A stretch of DNA of 64,000 nt from Oreohelix idahoensis (Eukaryota > Mollusca > Gastropoda > Stylommatophora > Oreohelicidae), in NCBI GenBank assembly GCA_024509875.1, contig JAMPIV010004911.1:1-64000 (forward strand), in the 5' to 3' direction. Below, piece after piece: positions 1 to 11,963 of the stretch; the stretch's first letter is position 1; every line of letters starts with the position of its first letter. The translations under genes and the position numbers were made by a program. The notes under the pieces were generated by a model. That model ran no database searches. It was given only the letters and a program-made list of their open reading frames with translations, and was not told the DNA's origin.

Positions 1-569
1 TCCACACTGATTTTACTAATGAAGAGAATGCTTAGCATTTACCTATATAAATAGGATGCTCGATAATTTTAAACCATTTAATAAACAGTCATTGGGAAGA
101 GCAAACAATGCTTTAGAACAAAGGAAAATCAGAAAGTGTGACCTCGAGGAAGAAAAAAAGTTCACTTAAGGTGGGATGGGCATATCATTACAGATGCAGC
201 AGAAATGATGGTGCCGAGCAGGTATTTAAACATAAAAATTTTAAATGGGATCTAATAGGACATAAATAAAGAAGTATAATCTGTAGCCTATTTCAGTTTT
301 GTTTTTTTTACACTTTTCAGATACAAACTTCTCGCTGCCTTGCTGGAGGACTGAGGCTAAAGTATGAACAGTGGACAGTCAAATATGCAAACAAGACTTT
401 GTTGAAGATATGCTAGCAGATTATGTTGTTTTGTTGACAGACAGAATATTTTGACAAGTTTTGAAACAGTACATGCAGAGACAAAGAATGCAGCAGAGAA
501 AATACAAAACAGGATGAGCAGGTGAGACAGAATAATCAAAAGATAACACCAAACTTTGCATTGATTATT
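1..569. other. intronic sequence, nothing recognised
   Basis: AT-rich DNA upstream of the first recognised exon. I see no coding pattern, inverted repeat or tandem repeat that I can support. Confidence 0.5.
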
Positions 570-639
570 TTAATCAAGGTTCAGTCCAGTGTGCAACACC
601 AAATGTGTTGGCAGATAAATATTGTCTTTTTTTTTTCTT

Positions 640-845
640 GTATGTTATCAGTAAGGTTGTTTAATTCAACCACATGATGGGGATGAGCCTCATGAATTGG
701 GTACCAGAGCAACTCTGGGAAGGTTAAGGCAGCCGGCATGATGCTGACCACATCACCCCTAGTGATGGTCAAGAAAAAATGGGCCTAACACCATATTCCC
801 AATATGCCTCAATGGGCGTGTAACGGGATCCTTTACCCCTTTTTT
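640..845 (+). repeat. possible SINE body fragment
   Basis: The stretch with GGGTACC, then CTCTG, an AGG(T/G)TAA-type word and CACCCC resembles in order the post-tRNA part of the SINE at 44165-44400. No tRNA-like head with clear A and B boxes is visible here, so this is only a resemblance. It could equally be the 3' part of another retroelement. Confidence 0.3.
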
Positions 846-949
846 ACATGATGGTGATGACTGTGATGCAGTTGTAGACCACTTTACTTAAATGAAAAGA
901 TCTATAGGATCTGTACCTGGCAGATAGGTTATTATTTCTTTTTAAACTC

Positions 950-1515
950 TTGATCCTTAGTAGTTTTTTATCATCATTCCCTTTCTGTTCCCTGTGGAAC
1001 ATAGGGCTGAAACAGCTGCTCTCCATCGATTTCTATTCTGGGGCTGTCTTTTTCAGCTGTGCCCTAAGTCATTTTCCAGTATCCTTAAGCCTCCTCTTTC
1101 ACTGTTCTTCTCCAAGTTCTCCTTGGGCCTCCCCACTCTTCTTTTCCCTTGTGGGTTCCAGGGTCAAGGCACCTCTGGCTATGCTTGATTTTTCTCTCTG
1201 AGTGATGTCCTATCCATTCCCACCTTCTCACCTTAATTTCCATTTGTATTGGCTGTTGCCCGCATCTTTTCCTTACTCTATATTGTTATTACATCTGGTT
1301 TATCTTAAATGGAGGATCGCGTTGGAGACGATCTATTTACAAAATATCTGTAGTTTGGATGTGATACTCTTTGAGACATGCCATGTCTTTGAGCCATACA
1401 GCAAGACTGACTTTAAATTTGAGTTAAAAATTCTGATTTTGTTTTCTCTCTGGATATAGCTGAGGAGTTCCATATTGGCATTAAAAGCGCATCTGGCTTT
1501 AGTTATCTTAAAACA
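950..1515 (-). mobile_element. RTE-type LINE 3' tail, antisense and decayed
   Basis: Read on the minus strand this is collinear with the last 500-600 bases of the RTE element at 15314-18546. The clearest block is 1380-1440, which matches the complement of the segment near 18085-18145 coding for the conserved LLYGSETW region. All frames are broken. It is a 5'-truncated relic of the family. Confidence 0.7.
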
Positions 1516-1838
1516 GACGTCAAAAAAAAAAAAATCTTACACACGTTTCAGTTTTATTAACAGGCAATCATTTTAAACTGCTGATGATGATAGATTTGGT
1601 GATGCAGAGACAGAACATTTTAAAAAAACGAAGGAGAAAAGAAAAAGCAAGATATTTTTCCATGCCACAAAAACGCATTATCCTTGTATTATTTTTTGGC
1701 AAGTTTCATTAAGGTTACACTGTCACACGTCCTCAGACAAAGCAGATGTAACTCACATTGATCACTTTTGGACGAGTTGTCAATGGAAGATGGAAGAAAG
1801 TTTCTTGTGGAGATTAAAGTGTTCGGTCATGCCTGCAG

Positions 1839-1945
1839 GAGGTGATTGCAGCTTGGAAAAGATTCAGTGCTTGTGTGGATTTGCTCACTGTGTGGTTGCT
1901 GCAGAGGAGAGCGAGGTCATGAGACAGAGCTTGGAAGCAAAAGAG
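1839..1945 (+). CDS. spectrin-repeat exon 1 of the giant gene (one-base frame break)
   Basis: The acceptor CCTGCAG is followed by an exon opening EVIAAWKRFSACVDLLTVWL, a typical spectrin helix A with the W...WL spacing, and closing with AEESEVMRQSLEAKE before the donor GTAGCT. The two halves lie in frames one base apart; a single G missing near 1898-1900 would join them. The second half runs in phase 0 into the exon at 12998, giving AKE|EFFKD, the same junction type seen at three later introns. The protein is probably a nesprin/MSP-300-like cytoskeletal linker. Confidence 0.65.
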
Positions 1946-1954
1946 GTAGCTAAT

Positions 1955-2168
1955 TTTTGTTGCCTGTAAAAGTTGATATACTCTAGTGCTTTTTTTCTTA
2001 ATGATTGTGTATGAAAGTTATTTCCTTATATAACTTGAATTTGCCTGTCATAGTTGATATGCTGTTGTGCTTTTAATTCTTAATAATTGTGTTTAACAGT
2101 TTTTTTCCTATAGATAACTTTTGTTGCCCATACCAGAGTTGATATGCTGTTATGCTTATTTTTCTTAA
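1955..2168. repeat. about 82-bp tandem repeat, left half
   Basis: Units begin at a GCC(T/C) word followed by a GTTGATATGCTGTT-type core at 1962, 2043 and 2126, spaced 81-83 bp. The array stops inside a unit at TTAA (2165-2168), where the piggyBac-like element begins. The same unit resumes at 12208. Confidence 0.85.
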
Positions 2169-2517
2169 CTCTTTCAATACCAAACAAAAAGTAGTTGGCC
2201 CAAACAAAAATAGCCACCCTTGTTTGTTTATTGTAGTCGTTTGGAATTAATTTTTTTTAAATGTTTCAAATTAATAAATACCTTTTTATTGTTATATATG
2301 AAAATGCAGGTAAACAATGGAATGTACATTACTCCTTGTGCAGCAAAGTATAAATGCTTTCATTGAATAAAATATTAGTTATTCAAGGTAAATGGAGGCT
2401 GTGAACTTTGTGAATAAGGGCGATGAAAAATTAGACCAAAAATATTCACTAAAAATTCATCTAGAATTGTTCCCTATAGGAGAATATCTAAAGGCACACT
2501 TTCAAATTTATCACTTG

Positions 2518-2853
2518 CTAAATTTTACATTATTTTTTTGGCAAAAAACGTTGTACAAGATAATGGACAATATATGTGCCACATCTTATGTCAATTATTA
2601 CAGAAGTTAGGAAGTTATAAGAAAATTAGGATGAGAAAAATAGATTTTGAGAAAATCAAATTTTTCTCCATAATTAGACTATAATTAAATAGGTATGTAA
2701 TACAACCCCCAAAAATTATTTATTTATCATTTAGAACATACTGGCAGCATATCCAGCTTCCTCTGCAGCTTCCTATCTGACTTTCTGTTAAGATTTGTGC
2801 CTAATTTCCTTCCTTTTCTTAGTGCAGCTTTCTGCCATTTAAGAGCTGAGCAA
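2518..2853. repeat. direct repeat copy A
   Basis: Collinear with 5887-6256: both share AAATTTTAC, GGACAATATATGTGCCA, GAAAATTAGGATGAGAAAAA and the block ending GAGCTGAGC. On the minus strand both encode a KKRKEIRHKS-type basic stretch. The solo-LTR-like repeat at 2987 lies between the two copies. Confidence 0.8.
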
Positions 2854-2986
2854 TATTGGATTCTTTGTTCTATTGCAATTTGCTAAGGCTTTTTTATTTA
2901 TTAAGCTATGAATACCAAACTTAAACACAATGCTTATCATTACACTGTAAAAGGTTTGGCATATTGGATTTTTGATACCTTTAATA

Positions 2987-5570
2987 TGTCACGAAATGGA
3001 TTTAGAACTAGAGACTGTCTACATATAGTGACAAGACAATAGTAAGAAGAAAGACTGAAATGATAGATTCAGATAGAAATATAGTGCAAAATGTGAAAGT
3101 TGAGACCATTGGCTCCGAGGTTGAGAACCGAGGTTGATTCTTTCCTCGCCACTTCGGACGTTTAAATTGCTATGGCCTCGAACCACCTCTAACTACCCTA
3201 AGGGGATAAGGTTCAAGTAGATTCACATACACCAAGATACAGACAACATATAGCTACTGTACTTAAATGAAATGACTGATTCCAACTATAAGTTACAAGT
3301 TTATTAACACCTATAAACAATTAATCACATACATGTCAAAGAAAAAAAATGCAGTGTAAGCACTCCTGAAATAAACAAATTCAGGAAGAAAAAAAATGAC
3401 ACATGATGTATCATCAAAACAACCAACCCCACCCTTCACCCACAAGGTTCACCTGTATGGAGAAAAGGTAAGATTAAATGAAATGAATTACACTGCCTGG
3501 GTGGGGTCTCAAGTCGAGCCTCCACTTCAAACTAGCTATTCTAAATTCTAACTCTAAGTCCACTGATAGCTGGAACGACTGCGAAGTGACTACACAATCT
3601 CTGCACAGACTTCGGTTCTACACAGCCTATCCTGGAATCTCCTGAACACACCTAACGGCACCTCTAAACTTCAGCAGCTGTCCTCTGCTATGATCTTCAA
3701 CAAAAACTATGTCTCTTTTCTGTGCTGACTTCTGTAGAGAGAATGTTCACCCTTTCTCTCTCCACGAACTCTGGAATTTGATGACTAAGGTTTAACAGAA
3801 CCCCACTGGATTCTAAACTGGCACTGTAGCTGACTTCTACCACTCTGAAATTACCTGCCCGAGTACCTATGACTGGGCGATGGGGCTATCGGCTTTATTA
3901 TGGCCGTGAAGAAGCGAACATAAAAATTACCACAACGCTGGCAGCCTGCCAAATCTGCGTGTGTAACGAGCGTCAGAGCTCAGGATTTATCCACAAAAAT
4001 CCTATTCGCTGGAAAATGTCTTCCCCTGGCTGGGAAAACGTACTTTCTTCCTCTCCTTCCACCACTGGCAATTCATGCGCGACTTAGCTTGTCGGCGAAT
4101 GCCACAACTTCGCCGTGGGAGAAATTTTTGTGGTATCAAAAATTCTGCTCTTCCCCACAAAAAGCCGGCACCTGCTGTTCAGACGAAACAAAACAACAGC
4201 TAAACAAAACGTAATAAATCTATTTCTAATAACACCACCTCCCTGACTCTTCAACACGTTATGCACCTCCATACAAAAAATCATGCCAACACCGTCCGCT
4301 CCTCTCCTGTTCCCTTCTCTACCTGAGCCTACAAAGTAAACATTGGCTAACCCAGATCGCTTGTTCTGCCTGACTAACTCCGAGCAACAACAATATTTTC
4401 ACTGGCGCGGTCTGGGCAGTCGTACTGTGGCCTACTTCTTACGCTGACACTAATGCCGTAATGATTAATACAAAATAAAACTAGCCCTCTCTAGGAATTC
4501 CTAAAATTCCCGTCAGTATGATTAATCACCTCAAAATTGAAATAAAGTATTATTCCCTTAACAGAAATAAATTTCCTCTCCATCTTCTGAATACACAGAA
4601 TAACATGGCACAATCAATAACATATAACCCTGTTTACGCTAGCATCTACATACTGCTTAAAAGTTATACATAAACCCTGTTATCAAATTGAAAACCCCCG
4701 TAGTTCAACCACGTGTTTACAATTTTATGACCATGTGCGTCTCTCTCCCTCGTCCCTCTGAACATCGTATCAATAAATATACCGTAAACAACGCGCCCAC
4801 GTGCTCGTGCAACAATCCACCTCTTCACTCCCGTCCACAGATATATGCGTAACTATATAATTAGCGAGCATCAACTCTCAATAAAATCACAAATGAAAAT
4901 ACACATTACACACGCTCCCGACTATTCTGTACATAAACAAAATTCGCATCGCGGGTTTCTCTCCCGACCCACTTTGCAATAAATACAAAGCGCGTCCGTG
5001 GCATCTCAACTTATAAACCCAGCTCAATTACCGCTATTCCTTCAATAAGGAAACAAATGGACCTAGTAAGTTTCTCATGTCTATCACTCAGATCGTATTT
5101 GATGGCTCTGAAGTTACGAAGTTAATTAAACTCCACTTCCCAAGAAACTTACTGCTACGCCTAGACTAGAAAAATTAAATAAAGTCCCCACGCAAAAATG
5201 ATGCTTACCAAATCTCGAATGTCCTACTGAAGGCAATCGACTTGACTCTGGCAACCGGCTTGGCAATTTTTCATTAAAAGAGAAAGAGGCTATGAAATAT
5301 AGGCCTTTTATAATCGCCTAACAGCACGCTGACCTCTTGACGTCATATGCGTGGCTTTAATTCTAACCCAATAATTTCAAATCCCGTTAGCTCTCAGCCA
5401 ATCAGAATTGTAAACAATCCTGATGCAATCCGGTTACTGCCAGACAAAGAAACGGCATTAAGCTCTGCCCTCTAGTGGCAATGAAACAAAAATGGCCAAA
5501 ATATATATATAAAAAATCCCGAAAAATGTGTCTAGGGCCACCTGCCCTATCTTTAAAAAGACTAAAACTG
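2987..5570 (-). mobile_element. solo-LTR-like repeat, copy 1
   Basis: Starts TGTCACGAAATGGATTTAG, like the copies at 19404 and 26710, and stays collinear with them through the 'ctccgaggttgagaacc' block, the 'tttattatggcc' block near 3895 and the AACTTACT region near 5150. The right part diverges and the exact end is uncertain. A TATA-like TTATAAAAGG on the minus strand (5305-5320) suggests the promoter faces left. No open frame of note is present. Confidence 0.5.
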
Positions 5571-5886
5571 GGGCAAATCCTGATCTAGCCTCTATAATCT
5601 TTCTTCTAGAAAAATACTGTCCAATTCCCTACACCCCCATTCTAAACACATAAAGAACCATAAAGCAGATGAGATCAAACTCCCTCGTGATCTCATCTTG
5701 AAAAAACGTAAATAATAGAAGGAGAAGAAACATGAAGAAGGATTTTTCTGTAATCCCTCCAAAATAGTGAACAAAATGCAAGGGGGAAAAAGACATGGGC
5801 CATTTGAAAGACAGAATCTCAGTACTTCCGTCACATAATACAAAAAAAAGTTGTTGGACTTTGAATTGAGACATCTAAAAATACTA

Positions 5887-6256
5887 ACATATTTTGCTAA
5901 ATTTTACTTTACTTTTTGCAATAAATCAAAAGTTTAATCAGATACCTAAAAATCGATCTAACAAAAGTTTTACAAGATTATGGACAATATATGTGCCATT
6001 TCTCATGTCAATTAATTTAGTTAGAAGTTAAGTTATAAGAAAATTAGGATGAGAAAAATAGATTTCTATAAAATCACATTTTTCAATATAATTAGAATAT
6101 AATTAAATAAGTATGTAATACTACAGCAAATAAAATAACTTACTTGTCATTCAGAACATACCAGCAGCATATCCAGCTTCTTGCTGGCTTTCTGTTGAGA
6201 TTTATGCCTAATTTCCTTCCTTTTCTTAGTGCAGTTTTCTGCCATTTTAGAGCTGA
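5887..6256. repeat. direct repeat copy B
   Basis: Second copy of the 2518-2853 block, roughly 85-90 percent similar by eye. This copy joins the longer transposase-like relic at 6147-6530, so it is probably the parent context of the family. Confidence 0.8.
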
Positions 6257-6530
6257 GCACAAGATGTTTACGCTTTCTTGCTTCTGCCAGTTGACAAGCC
6301 TCTTTTCCACTGTTCAGCCCCAGGACTTTCTTGAAAAATATAGCAGCCTCCTTCATGAAATTCAGCAACATTAGGGCCATATGGTTTAATTGCCAAGATC
6401 TGATTGAATGCTTTGCTATCACAATCACTTAACATGGTGTAGCGAAATTTCTGTCGTGTCAGAGACCGGCTTCACAAAACACTACCTGCCTCACCTTCCA
6501 TCACACCTGAACTTCCTAGAAAGAGGCAAA
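6147..6530 (-). pseudogene. transposase scrap, Mutator/Kolobok-like
   Basis: On the minus strand the sequence encodes KFRYTMLSDCDSKAFNQIL and then KPYGPNV. This resembles the 'L.DGDSK.F' core with a following YG that is seen in Mutator-like (MULE-type) and some Kolobok-like transposases. After a frame change the sequence continues as a lysine/arginine-rich helix including CTKKRKEIRHKSQQK. Frames are broken. The assignment rests on recall of the motif, and Kolobok elements also use TTAA targets. Confidence 0.4.
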
Positions 6531-6954
6531 TGTTTACATTAGTAAAATTTGAAATAAAGATGTAAACAAGCATTAAAATACTGTGCCTTAAAGTACAATG
6601 AAAGCAAAACAATACATGTAAGTAATGAAATATGTTTCTAACCTTGATATTTATGGAGACCAAAATTAATTACATGAATGTAAATGCTTAGACAAAGGGA
6701 AACATAAAGTAAGTTTCAAAAGTAAATACCTTCAAAATTTATATCACAGCCTTGCTTCACTTTTCACTCGATGAAGTTTCCAGTCTTTCTTCTGGTACCA
6801 AGAACCAGCTGTTGCACATGTCTGGCAGGCATTTTTTAAATAACACATGGACATCCATACCTGTCAACCTCCTGAGACAAAAATCTGTGCGCCAGACCCA
6901 AAAAATCCTTACAAACACCCAAAAATCCTTACGCAAAAAATAAATTTTCATCTT

Positions 6955-7200
6955 TCAGTGCTTCCAGATCAAGATCTTGGGCAAAAGGCATCTGCCAATC
7001 CTGCAGATGTTTGGATACCTGAGATTATCTTTAGTGCTTGGATCTAGCACTTTTAAGTCCTTTAGAACCTGGTTGTCAAAGGGAAATTTATCAGTAATTT
7101 TTTTAACCACTGATGTGTAAAAATTTCTGACATCCTCAAAAAATGAACTCTTTACTCCACTATCAAGCTCCATTTCTTCGATAAATGCTCTGTTCGAGAG
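6955..7200 (-). pseudogene. hAT-type transposase C-terminal fragment
   Basis: The minus strand reads SSFFEDVRNFYTSVVKKI, then DKFPFDNQVLKDLKVLDPST. This is the pattern of the late region of insect hAT-derived proteins (FF..VR.FY...V.K...KFPF...LLKDL.VL.P). The C-terminal side runs into stops before the left inverted repeat. The catalytic part is absent, so it cannot be active. Confidence 0.55.
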
Positions 7201-7945
7201 GCCAGTTGCCAGTATGCTGTCATCAAATAAAGCAAACGGCTAATAGCAACAACAAAAAATTAACAAAATTATGAACAGAATATCAAATCTAGGAAGAAAA
7301 AACGTACCACCAAAAATTTACAAAATTATTATTTACGAGTTGGTAGCCTAGACCAGTGATAACAGATTGCCACTTTATTAAAAAATAAAGCAGTGAATCT
7401 CGAGAGCTGGCATAAAGTAGGCCTACTCAACGCAAACAAACTTTTTTTTTCTAGTTATGTAGGGCCTACACAGAATATTATGACAATTTATCGGAAATAT
7501 ATTGAGGGGTAAGATGTAGGCCTAACTGGAAAGATTAAGGCAGCGATTAAATTGCAACAAAGCAAAACAACAGCAATATTTAACAAGTTATAAGTACTTA
7601 GCTTTTTTAAACGAAATGGCGCCGAAGTGTGGTGGCAAGCAAGCGTCGTCGTTGATAACAGGTAACTTTAAAAATACGTCATGTCACGCTAAAAACCAAA
7701 AGCGTTTGAAGCCGAATTCAAAGTGTTTGCTGCCGAATTCTTGGGTATAAAAGGATTTGATTGGTTGCTGGGAGAGACCTCAGTTTAAAAACGAACACCG
7801 AGATTTCCAGAATTAAAAATTAAAAAAAAATTGTTTTTAAAAAAAAAACCTGGGCTAGAAAAATATTTTCTGATTTTAAAATAACTTGGGTTGGAAAATT
7901 TTTTAGAATTTAAAAAAAAAAATTTTTTGTTGTAGTTATTTTGTT

Positions 7946-7955
<10 letters not shown>

Positions 7956-7996
<41 letters not shown>

Positions 7997-8020
7997 CGGG
8001 GGGGGGGGGGTGGCGGGGGG
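7956..8020. repeat. poly-G tract of about 60 bases
   Basis: A T-run passes directly into 41 consecutive G, then C, then 13 G, then TGGCGGGGGG. It lies inside the hAT-like element and creates a spurious poly-proline reading frame on the minus strand. Tracts of this length are rare in AT-rich introns and are unstable in cloning and sequencing, so the exact length is doubtful. Confidence 0.85.
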
Positions 8021-8302
8021 TACACTGCTAAAAGTATCAAAAATCCGTACATTATACGAAAAATTCGTACAGGTTGACAGGTATGAACATCTGTGACAAG
8101 ACATGTCAACAAAATACATAAGAAACAAACAGTTTAAATTGAGGGGACAGGGAAACAAATATGCACTATGCTTACAAGAAATCATGGTAATGTATTGAAT
8201 TATGAGCAGCAGTCACCCATTATTCTGTAAGTAAACTCATAAAAATGTGATGATTTTTAATTGACTGTCTACTAATAGCTATTTCATGTAACTCCCTGTG
8301 GT

Positions 8303-8672
8303 GGTTGAAATGAAGCAACAGTGGGCCACCTTCTTTGATGTCATCCCAGTAAGTAGCCAACATCATAAGGATGAGGGGTTTAGGGTTAGGTTTAAGATTC
8401 TTAATTCTGTTGAAATGAGTCATAGTGGCCGTCTTCTTAGATGTCTCATCCTAGTAAGTCGCCAACGTTGTTAGTGTTAGGGTTTAGGATACCTATACGT
8501 AACCATTAGCCCTTTTTACTGAATTCTAATTTAAGGCTCTATCAAACAGATGGTCCTGTCCTGCTTCATTTCAAAAACCCCTAAGCCCAACCCTTACTCC
8601 TGTTTACTGCGTCTCTGAATTCTTGTTAAGGCCACATTGAACAAACGGTCCACTGTGGCTTTAATTTCAACC
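8303..8672. repeat. foldback repeat with internal duplication
   Basis: The left arm GGTTGAAATGAAGCAACAGT corresponds to the complement of the right arm ending at 8672 (GGTTGAAATTAAAGCCACAG). A second copy of the left motif begins at about 8410 (GTTGAAATGAGTCATAGTGG) and a second right motif sits near 8560. This gives nested direct and inverted symmetry over about 370 bp. No target duplication is obvious. Confidence 0.5.
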
Positions 8673-9107
8673 CTCCTTGCCTAAAGTACTAATGTCCCAA
8701 TTTTTTTTACCATTACATCGTGTCACAATTAGTACGTTTTTTACCTGCAGTGTAGGATAAGTCTTGCTTCCATCTCTAACTAACTTGGCCATTTCCAGTT
8801 GGGCTCGGTAACGACAGCATCTCATTTTTTAGGCATTTTCACGCCAATAACAAAACAAAACAGAGATTCTGAACCAGAATTTAAACGCGGCCCATATTGT
8901 AGTTGCCGTCACATGAACGCGCAACAACCAATTAAAAATTTTGAATCGAGGGGAAACCCTATATCCCCCCTTAAGAAAATAATTAATTTACCAGAATGAA
9001 AAAAAGGTCACTAGCATGTAAAAACTGGATATTTCAAAACATATCAGAAAAGGGAAAAAGAAATATATTATTTACAAAGCTTATTCATATCTAGGCAGAT
9101 CCAATAT
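8673..9107. other. non-coding interior of the piggyBac-like element
   Basis: Between the foldback repeat and the 3' end of the transposase relic. I see no further structure. Confidence 0.5.
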
Positions 9108-11963
9108 TTACTTTTGCTTATGATAAGCTACAAAGCAATTCTTTGTACAAAGATGGGGTGTGCCCAGGCATCCTATACACACAAAGCTTGATCTGCGACA
9201 CCTTCCATTGGCGCTACAATGAACACAGGCTCTGTCCTTTCCATCATATTCCACTAGATGTCTGTCTCCAATCATCCGTTCCACTTCATTTCCTTTCATG
9301 GAGTGTTTAGAATTTTTGGGTGGACAATCTGTTACACCTCCTGGTGTCAGCTGAGCAGCTTCTTAGAACAGATCCTCAATCAAACTTTCTTTAACATCTT
9401 GAAGTGTGAGCTTCCTTTTTGTCATACCTTCCTGACACAAATTGTATAGAATGTGGGCATTTACCTATGTCACTTCAATCATCCAGTGGTAAATCTTCTT
9501 CCACCACAGTTGTGCATACTGTAGTAACCAACCATTTGATCCATCCGGTCACAGCCATTCATACTCATATTGTAGTCATCAACTACCTTTGGCTTCGTAA
9601 CTTTGTTTAGACCCTTGCCCTTCTCAACTTTTGCAACAGCTGATTTAGTTGAAAGAAGTATGCAGGGCTTTTTTTGCCTTTTTATCTTTTGAGGCAACAC
9701 ATAATGTTGTATTTTCTGTCTAAAAAGCACTTCATCTCTTGATGGCCAATCTTCAGATTTTTTATTTCAGGAGGGAAGCCAATGCGGTTGACATTCAGGG
9801 TTCCTGTATAGTCATAACTATGCGCAAGCAGATATTCAATCAGAGCCTTGGATGAATAAAATATGTCAGCATAAATATGACGTCCTGATCTCAATGACTT
9901 CATAAGAATGCCGAACACTTTCACAGCATGAGCAGAACTGGGATCTAGACTAGGATCACAGGCCGTATTTTTTCCAACAAATTGAAAACATAGCCTGTTG
10001 CCGAATTACACAGTCCAAATGTTTTGATATGATATTTATGGGGCTTGCTTGCATTGAACTGTTTGTGCCTAAATCTACCTTTCCATCCTATAACCATCTC
10101 ATCAATACAAACCTCTTCAAATGGGTAAAAATCATTCTGGAATTTTGTCAACAGCACCTCAACAAATGGCTCACTTTTAGCTGCATCCTGATCTTCTGGT
10201 GCCAGCATGATAAAAACTGCAGCATCGATCATCTTTCAAAAATTGCTAAAAATCGAAATGGAAACCAATTAGGGAAAACTTCACATAGAAAGAAAGAAAG
10301 CAGAAGTTCTGTAAAGTGAAAGGAGATATAGATAAAAGTCATGGATAACAGGGTTGAGAAGCATGAAGAAGATTTCTGGACCCAGCTAACACACTCACTC
10401 AGAACTGCCACAAAACATGGTCTGAAAGTAAGCTGTGATGTAATGCTCTCCGACATGCTCATCACCCCTGTATATAAAGGCTAAGCAGCAGACTATTCAA
10501 ATTACACACACAGCATAAGTCAGAAAGACAGAAGGAGAGAGACACTCGTCAGGGCTGAAACCTTTAACATCTGTTTGCTGTGCAGCGCTATCTCACCAAA
10601 TCGAATCTATTCTGGACTTTACATTTATCCTAAGAGTGTTCATATGTGTCATCATACATCAGAGGTCTCGAATCCAGATCAATAAGTGCTTCCTGAACAA
10701 ACACAGGAGCCTCAGCTATTGTCATCAGGATTTCAGCCCTAGTCCCCATCAGTGTTTGGTGGTCTAATGCAAGACCTACACTGATATTGCTGTGTATTCT
10801 CATTGGGGACAGTCACAGACTTTAAAGGATAAGTAATATGTGTAACCAAATTCCTGCAACCAGTGTGAACAGTCAAAGGCCAGTGATTATCGTGTTATGA
10901 CGATAAACAGTTTTGATTAATAGACCAGACAAGAGACTAGTGATAAAGGAACATTGGATGAACTTTTTTAAAGTTAAATTAAAGTTTCCAGAAGGACTTC
11001 TTAATTAGAGATAGAATATAACTCAACCATCATTCAGTTTTGTAATATATTTTATTCTTTCATTTCACCATTCATAATTTCACAAGAAGAACAAAAGATA
11101 GATGTAAATAATAAATGATTCAGTAATTGTAATCTTTTGGCTTATTAATTTTAAATTTTTTAAATTTTGAGTTTTATTGAATTGTTTGAATATCATAGGT
11201 AGTTACATAGCGAAGGTGGCACCTTAGGCTCTAACTTATATCTAATCACTATCTAAAGTAGAGACCTTCACAGCCGTGACTATCCTGTGATACCAGTGCT
11301 CTTCTCTACCACTGGGACTGCACTCTTTTCAGACAGAATTTTCTTTTTGTTCTTTCAGTAACGACTACTAACACTACACTCATAAAAACCTTTCGCTACA
11401 GGTGTCTATGAAGCAAATAAAGAATACTTTCTAGGTGGGTTGATTGTTTCAACAACTTTTGCAGCATAGGCATTAATGCTTGTTATTAAAGTGCTAACAA
11501 CAGCATCATCCTGTAAAATTTTTAAAAATCAAGAGATGTTTGCAAACTATACAGAGCTGGATTTATGTTCTGTCTTGTCTGGCGGAAAGTAAAATTTGCT
11601 TTAGTTTCTCCAGTCACCACTGAATGCCAAACCGCAGTGTTGATGTTGCTAACAAAACCAACATTATTATCCCTCCTGATTCTTTTTCTTTTTGGCTAAG
11701 ACATATTACTTGAATTTATTACAGTCTGATTACATGCTCCTTTCTTCATAACTTCATTATTGACATCAGACCTTTCATTATCATCCTCGGTTTCTGAGGA
11801 CTCGATATCAGGCTCCTGCTGAAAAATCGGAGTTGTTTTTGATATCCTGTGAATAAATACTACAGTCTGAATTATTATTGCTATCTAGAATTTCTTCAAA
11901 TAACTTTCTAGCTTGCTCTGAAGTTAATCTATGAGGTCTGCCAGAAGTAGTGGGCGTGGCCAT
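9108..11963 (-). pseudogene. piggyBac-family transposase, broken and internally interrupted
   Basis: A start codon at 11963 begins MATPTTSGRPHRLTSEQARK, with an acidic Ser/Asn-rich N-terminus. The following frame (with stops) contains the 'WHSVVTGETKANFTF' and 'DFLK-like ... SINAYAAKVVETINPP' region typical before the DDE core. Core parts appear at 10232-9945 (CIDEMVIGWKGR, SKPHKYHIKTFGLC) and 9924-9682 (HIYADIFYSSKALIEYLL, TGTLNVNRIGFP), then GCDRMDQMVGYY. The C-terminus is a cysteine-rich zinc finger with CVHCSANGRCRR. Multiple frameshifts and stops occur, and 10240-11400 lacks the expected middle. It is inactive. Confidence 0.8.
10310..10909 (+). other. possible solo LTR interrupting the transposase
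   Basis: This non-coding insert occupies the place of the missing middle of the piggyBac transposase. A good TATA box, TATATAAAGG, is at 10471-10480, and a TG...CA bracket can be drawn from 10310 to 10909. No target duplication is convincing, so the call rests on position and the promoter-like core. Confidence 0.25.

Larger units (their letters stand above)
6856..8085 (-). mobile_element. hAT-like element with terminal inverted repeats
   Basis: CATACCTGTCAACCT at 6856-6870 is the exact complement of AGGTTGACAGGTATG at 8071-8085. Taking the termini one base in, the flanking octamers ggacatcc and gaacatct agree at six of eight positions, as expected for a decayed 8-bp hAT target duplication. 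The element encloses a hAT-type transposase C-terminal relic on the minus strand and a long poly-G tract. It sits inside the piggyBac-like element. Confidence 0.6.

Noticed and set aside
950..1459. Overlapping plus-strand frames rich in Ser/Leu/Phe
   Set aside because: They are shadows of the antisense RTE tail.
7910..8185. Minus-strand frame with a long poly-proline run
   Set aside because: It is only the complement of the poly-G tract; no domain lies on either side.
8377..8490. TTTAGGG/TTAGGG words resembling telomere repeats
   Set aside because: Only isolated single motifs, not an array. They are part of the foldback repeat.
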